From: a bacterium
Lineage (GTDB): Bacteria > SZUA-79 > Acidulodesulfobacterales > Acidulodesulfobacteraceae
Direction: 5' to 3'
Assembly (NCBI GenBank): GCA_021800745.1
Contig: JAJYYS010000044.1
Location: 1-10,616, forward strand
DNA length: 10,616 nucleotides
Below, one piece after another: positions 9,101-10,616 of the stretch (positions are counted from its first letter, which is position 1; each line of letters opens with the position of its first letter). Under the pieces are notes generated by a model. It saw only the letters and a program-made list of their open reading frames with translations, made no database searches and was not told where the DNA came from. A program made the position numbers and the translations under genes.

Positions 9101-9300
9101 AAATCATAAAGGATGCTTACCGGAATTATTTCTTCGCAAAAGAAGATTTTTTTAGACGAAAAAAATGAAATGTTCTTATACAAATCTTTAGCCGATGCAT
9201 AATTATCGCATAAAAAAACGTATATACCGTTTCTATTTTCGATATATAACGCAATATCTAAAGAAAAACTTGAGGGTGTTTTTGATTTTGTCGTATTCAA
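6124..9300 (-). CDS. mfd: Mfd, transcription-repair coupling factor
   Basis: DNA translocase that displaces RNA polymerase stalled at lesions and recruits UvrA; cytoplasmic. Over 1058 residues: a UvrB-homology region (about 1-190, with RGGIIDIF and RIDFFDETVEDIRYFD from the UvrA-binding D2 part), a degenerate middle region, the RNA-polymerase interaction domain (about 386-450, PGDFVVHDEFGIAKF), helicase lobe 1 with Walker A GDVGFGKTE (537-545), DEEQ (638-641) and SATPIPRT (664-671), lobe 2 with ESGLDNPNVNT (781-791) and QLRGRVGRS (807-815), and the C-terminal TRCF domain (about 905-1000). E. coli Mfd is about 1148 residues; the first UvrB-like segment here is about 30 residues shorter. The start is TTG at 9298-9300 with only a weak GAG upstream. 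The frame stays open 23 more codons to a stop at 9370-9372 but has no ATG or GTG there, and the next internal Met is near 343, so a non-AUG start is unavoidable. The family call is secure; the exact start is not. Confidence 0.95.
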   Translation of the reverse strand: MNTTKSKTPSSFSLDIALYIENRNGIYVFLCDNYASAKDLYKNISFFSSKKIFFCEEIIPVSILYDLKRDNNAVVILTPLSFFSKVPEPGSLLNSFIHIKKGLDISRENLIRTLISYGYEKTTQIENENEFAVRGGIIDIFNGDGPYPARIDFFDETVEDIRYFDLNTQVSFKSIDGFAVFPVKSDYYEKKLNIIDVLENPVLYIEEPETELLDTLNRDALNRNIFNLSLNNLDKFYYYNYKKSAIYYGVKNSDNPIGRLSSAIESGNIDFIAKLKYKDGKLNLALIKKIFINLIEKGYRIIIASKNEIHKDRLKTIFGSIDLDEEKAGDRFQISTGDISSGMISKKHKLFIIKDEELFREHVDLARESGRGASGADYFKSIEELNPGDFVVHDEFGIAKFNEIKNITLNGISSDYFALIFEGGDKLFVPADKIYLLHKYIASSEENSPALSRLGNKSWEKAKIKAKKKVEEIAEDLKVLYAKRMTERGFAFSEENEEYREFEESFEFEETDDQSKAIKEVLSDMRGNKPMDRLICGDVGFGKTEVAIRAAFKAAMDGKQVALIAPTTLLVDQHYNNFKKRFEKYPIKVACISRFIKKNEEKGIIKEIKDGGIDVIIGTHKLLSEKIAYNDIGLLIIDEEQKFGALQKEKIKKIRYSIDVLAMSATPIPRTLYLSMSGIRDLSIISTPPSGRKNVITGIELYEDGIIKDAVFKELNRGGQVYFIDNRISHLDSVHNRLKKIMPDIRIGVVHGRLDSEKIMDIMHIFYNKGYDMLLSTAIIESGLDNPNVNTIIINNAEQFGLSQLYQLRGRVGRSHIQAYCLLVLGTNNENLSAEQRKRLNAIKDYSELSSGFKLAMADLEIRGAGNILGGAQSGHINAVGLEMCMQMLKEEVEKIQGVVLPPQITPEVKINLSANIPDSYISEGKTKMSVYRKLSNCNSLSDVDKIRAELKDRFGKIETPVENLLKITELKSYMKNSKVRFLEIKEKEFILEFHESAGTVFEALVKLVNDKEFSSIYIFNFIGEFKIKIRLKKEVLSPDKLEEAKIILQRLYSYVNI

Positions 9301-9315
9301 ATTAAATGCTCTATG

Positions 9316-9338
9316 GTAATTACACAGCTTGCAATATA
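9316..9338 (+). repeat. Direct repeat, left copy
   Basis: GTAATTACACA followed by GCTTGCAATATA; matches 9602-9622 apart from a two-base CA insertion. It lies 16 bases from the mfd start codon. Confidence 0.7.
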
Positions 9339-9360
9339 ACCTTGGTCCTGCGATAGAAAT

Positions 9361-9391
9361 ATAATATTTTTAGGAATTATGCGCTTGGCAA
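9361..9391 (-). promoter_or_regulatory. Weak candidate promoter for mfd
   Basis: On the minus strand TTGCCA (9391-9386) and TATTAT (9366-9361) are separated by 19 bases and lie about 60 bases before the mfd TTG. The spacing is longer than the usual 17 and the region is AT-rich, so a chance match is quite possible. If real, it lies inside the insertion-like segment. Confidence 0.2.
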
Positions 9392-9429
9392 AGCAGTATA
9401 ATTTTAATTCCTTTCTCTTTCTTAAAGCA

Positions 9430-9477
9430 AGATTGGTTAGCTACGCTGGACTTCGTCCGCTACCGCTCGCAATGACA
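9430..9477. repeat. Dispersed repeat, copy 2 (interrupted)
   Basis: Opens with AGATTGGTTAGCT as at 5106-5118 and ends with CGCTCGCAATGACA. Relative to copy 1 the middle is expanded by about 20 bases, including a mini-hairpin GGAC-TTC-GTCC (9448-9458). Its right end pairs with 9494-9507. Confidence 0.65.
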
Positions 9478-9507
9478 GACTCCGTCCATTTCTTGTCATT
9501 GCGAGCG
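9464..9507. repeat. 14-bp perfect inverted repeat within the dispersed repeat cluster
   Basis: CGCTCGCAATGACA (9464-9477) and TGTCATTGCGAGCG (9494-9507) form a perfect 14-bp stem with a 16-base loop. No T-run follows on either strand, so it is a repeat structure and not an intrinsic terminator. Confidence 0.75.
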
Positions 9508-9515
9508 CACTATTT

Positions 9516-9545
9516 CGTCATTGCGAGCGCAGTGAAGCAATCTCG
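9516..9545. repeat. Dispersed CGTCATTGCGAGCG repeat, copy 3 (inverted)
   Basis: CGTCATTGCGAGCGCAGTG continuing to AAGCAATCTCG, in the opposite orientation to copies 1 and 2. From memory, CGTCATTGCGAG...GAAGCAATCTC is a palindromic intergenic repeat type seen in many bacterial genomes. A shorter partial copy lies at 9494-9510. Confidence 0.7.
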
Positions 9546-9601
9546 TTATTAAGTAATTTAGGCAATTCATATATAAAAATTTCTAAATCTGGACTTTGGT
9601 T

Positions 9602-9622
9602 GTAATTACAGCTTGCAATATA
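9602..9622 (+). repeat. Direct repeat, right copy
   Basis: GTAATTACA followed by GCTTGCAATATA, ending four bases from the ppdK stop codon. With the preceding T it contains the perfect palindrome TGTAATTACA (9601-9610). Confidence 0.7.
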
Positions 9623-9626
9623 CGGA

Positions 9627-10616
9627 TTAAAGTGCCGTCTCTTTAATCGAAGCCTGCGCCGCAGAAATAATTGCTACCGGAACTCTGTAAGGGGAACAGC
9701 TTACATAGTTCAAATTCAAAGCATGGCAAAATTCTATCGAGCTGGGGTCTCCGCCGTGTTCTCCGCATATTCCGAGTTTAATATCCTTTCTGGCGGCTTT
9801 ACCTTTACCGACGGCAATTTTCATAAGCTCTCCGACGCCATTTCGGTCTAATTCCATGAAAGGGTCGTTTTTCAGTATATTTTTATTCAGATAATCAGGC
9901 AAAAAAGAACCTATGTCGTCTCTGGAGAAGCCGAAAGTGGTCTGCGTAAGGTCGTTTGTTCCGAACGAGAAAAATTCCGCATCTCTGGCTATTTCGTCTG
10001 CAACCATACATGCTCTCGGCAGTTCAATCATCGTTCCGACAAGATATTTAAGCTTTACGCCGTATTTCTCCATTACTTCGGAAGCCTTTTTATCGACCAA
10101 TTCTTTTAGTAATCTTATCTCTTCATAAATTCCTACGACGGGTATCATAATTTCCGGCATTATTTTATTGCCGTTTTTATGGAATTCGCAAGCCGCTTCC
10201 ATAATAGCCTGAACCTGCATTTCATAAATTTCGGGATAGCTGACTCCAAGCCTGCAGCCCCTGTGTCCAAGCATAGGATTGACTTCATGAAGCGAGATCA
10301 CTTTGGATTTTAATCTTTCATGGGGAATGTTCATGATTTCCGAAAGTTCTTTTATGTCTTTCTCGGTTTTCGGCAGAAATTCATGCAGAGGAGGATCGAG
10401 AAGGCGGATATTGACGGAATATCCTTTCATTTCTTCGTATAATTCAAGAAAATCCGATTTTTGCATCGGCAAAAGTTTTGCGAGAGCTTTTTGCCTCTCT
10501 GCAAGATTTTCGGAAAGTATCATCTCCCTTACCGCTTTTATCCTGTCTCCTTTAAAAAACATATGCTCAGTCCTGCAAAGCCCGATCCCTTCCGCCCCGT
10601 AATCCCTTGCAACCCT
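9627..10616 (-). CDS. ppdK: Pyruvate phosphate dikinase, C-terminal part (cut by window edge)
   Basis: The enzyme interconverts pyruvate, ATP and Pi with PEP, AMP and PPi. Only the PEP/pyruvate-binding TIM-barrel end is in the window: 329 residues, compared with roughly 870-900 for the whole family. The frame continues to the window edge, upstream of the first ATG at 10562, reading [15 protein letters not shown] at visible residues 8-22, a standard PPDK motif, so that ATG is internal. Further marks are [30 protein letters not shown], the [20 protein letters not shown] strand and the catalytic cysteine in [10 protein letters not shown] (visible residue 284). These exclude PEP synthase and PTS enzyme I, which share the fold but not this set. 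It may run in the gluconeogenic or glycolytic direction; the sequence does not show which. It is followed by the insertion-like gap before mfd, so it may be a separate transcription unit. Confidence 0.96.
   Translation of the reverse strand, partial: RVARDYGAEGIGLCRTEHMFFKGDRIKAVREMILSENLAERQKALAKLLPMQKSDFLELYEEMKGYSVNIRLLDPPLHEFLPKTEKDIKELSEIMNIPHERLKSKVISLHEVNPMLGHRGCRLGVSYPEIYEMQVQAIMEAACEFHKNGNKIMPEIMIPVVGIYEEIRLLKELVDKKASEVMEKYGVKLKYLVGTMIELPRACMVADEIARDAEFFSFGTNDLTQTTFGFSRDDIGSFLPDYLNKNILKNDPFMELDRNGVGELMKIAVGKGKAARKDIKLGICGEHGGDPSSIEFCHALNLNYVSCSPYRVPVAIISAAQASIKETAL

Larger units (their letters stand above)
9316..9622. mobile_element. Insertion-like non-coding segment with flanking direct repeats
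   Basis: The mfd-ppdK gap (9301-9626) contains no gene. Its outer parts are near-identical direct repeats: 9316-9338 and 9602-9622 share GTAATTACA and GCTTGCAATATA, the left copy having two extra bases (CA) between them. Immediately inside, 9338-9360 and the reverse complement of 9579-9601 match at 16 of 23 positions, like degenerate terminal inverted repeats. The interior (9430-9545) carries palindromic dispersed repeats. No transposase is encoded. The layout resembles a small MITE-like or REP-like insertion of about 265 bases in a once short gap. Target duplications of 21-23 bases are longer than usual for DDE transposases, so the outer repeats could instead belong to the element or arise by another route. 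Confidence 0.45.

Noticed and set aside
9430..9545. CRISPR array
   Set aside because: The repeats are in mixed orientation, irregularly spaced and palindromic, with no uniform spacers and no cas genes.
9627..10562. Complete 311-residue PEP-utilising enzyme starting at 10562
   Set aside because: The same frame continues upstream to the window edge with the conserved PPDK motif [12 protein letters not shown], so the ATG is internal and the gene is cut by the window.

Overview
This is an AT-rich bacterial chromosome segment in which every convincing gene reads on the minus strand. Transcription therefore runs from right to left: ppdK (5' end outside the window), mfd, a PpiC-type lipoprotein foldase, a SurA-like periplasmic foldase, pdxA, uvrA. 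A SurA-type exported chaperone plus a lipobox-bearing relative points to a diderm. The surA-pdxA adjacency also occurs in the Escherichia coli lptD-surA-pdxA-ksgA operon. The order mfd-ppiC-surA-pdxA-uvrA suggests a deltaproteobacterial (Desulfobacterota-like) lineage, but that is inference from gene order and base composition and has not been tested by phylogeny.

Layout. Positions 1-106 are the AT-rich 3' flank of uvrA. Positions 107-2920 are uvrA, whose start overlaps the end of pdxA (2905-3933) by 16 bases. pdxA starts with TTG 17 bases after the surA-like gene (3951-4964). A 177-base gap (4965-5141) holds two inverted repeats and one copy of a dispersed repeat. The lipoprotein foldase lies at 5142-6074, then mfd at 6124-9300 (also a TTG start). 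A 326-base gap (9301-9626) separates mfd from the C-terminal part of pyruvate phosphate dikinase (9627-10616, cut by the window edge). No rRNA, tRNA, CRISPR array or transposase gene was seen.

Function. The window couples DNA repair at its two ends (Mfd, the transcription-repair coupling factor, and UvrA, the damage sensor that Mfd recruits) with envelope protein folding (two parvulin-family proteins) and vitamin B6 synthesis (PdxA). PpdK links pyruvate and PEP and may be a separate unit. The tight spacing from mfd to uvrA is compatible with co-transcription, with the 177-base gap as the one likely internal control point.

The genes are core housekeeping genes and I see no exotic defence or biosynthetic system. 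The most interesting features are (a) the mfd-ppdK gap, which looks like an approximately 265-base non-coding insertion bounded by direct repeats and imperfect inverted ends and filled with palindromic dispersed repeats; (b) both parvulin proteins lacking the two histidines usually conserved in the fold, suggesting chaperones without isomerase activity; and (c) a shortened Mfd N-terminus with a non-AUG start.
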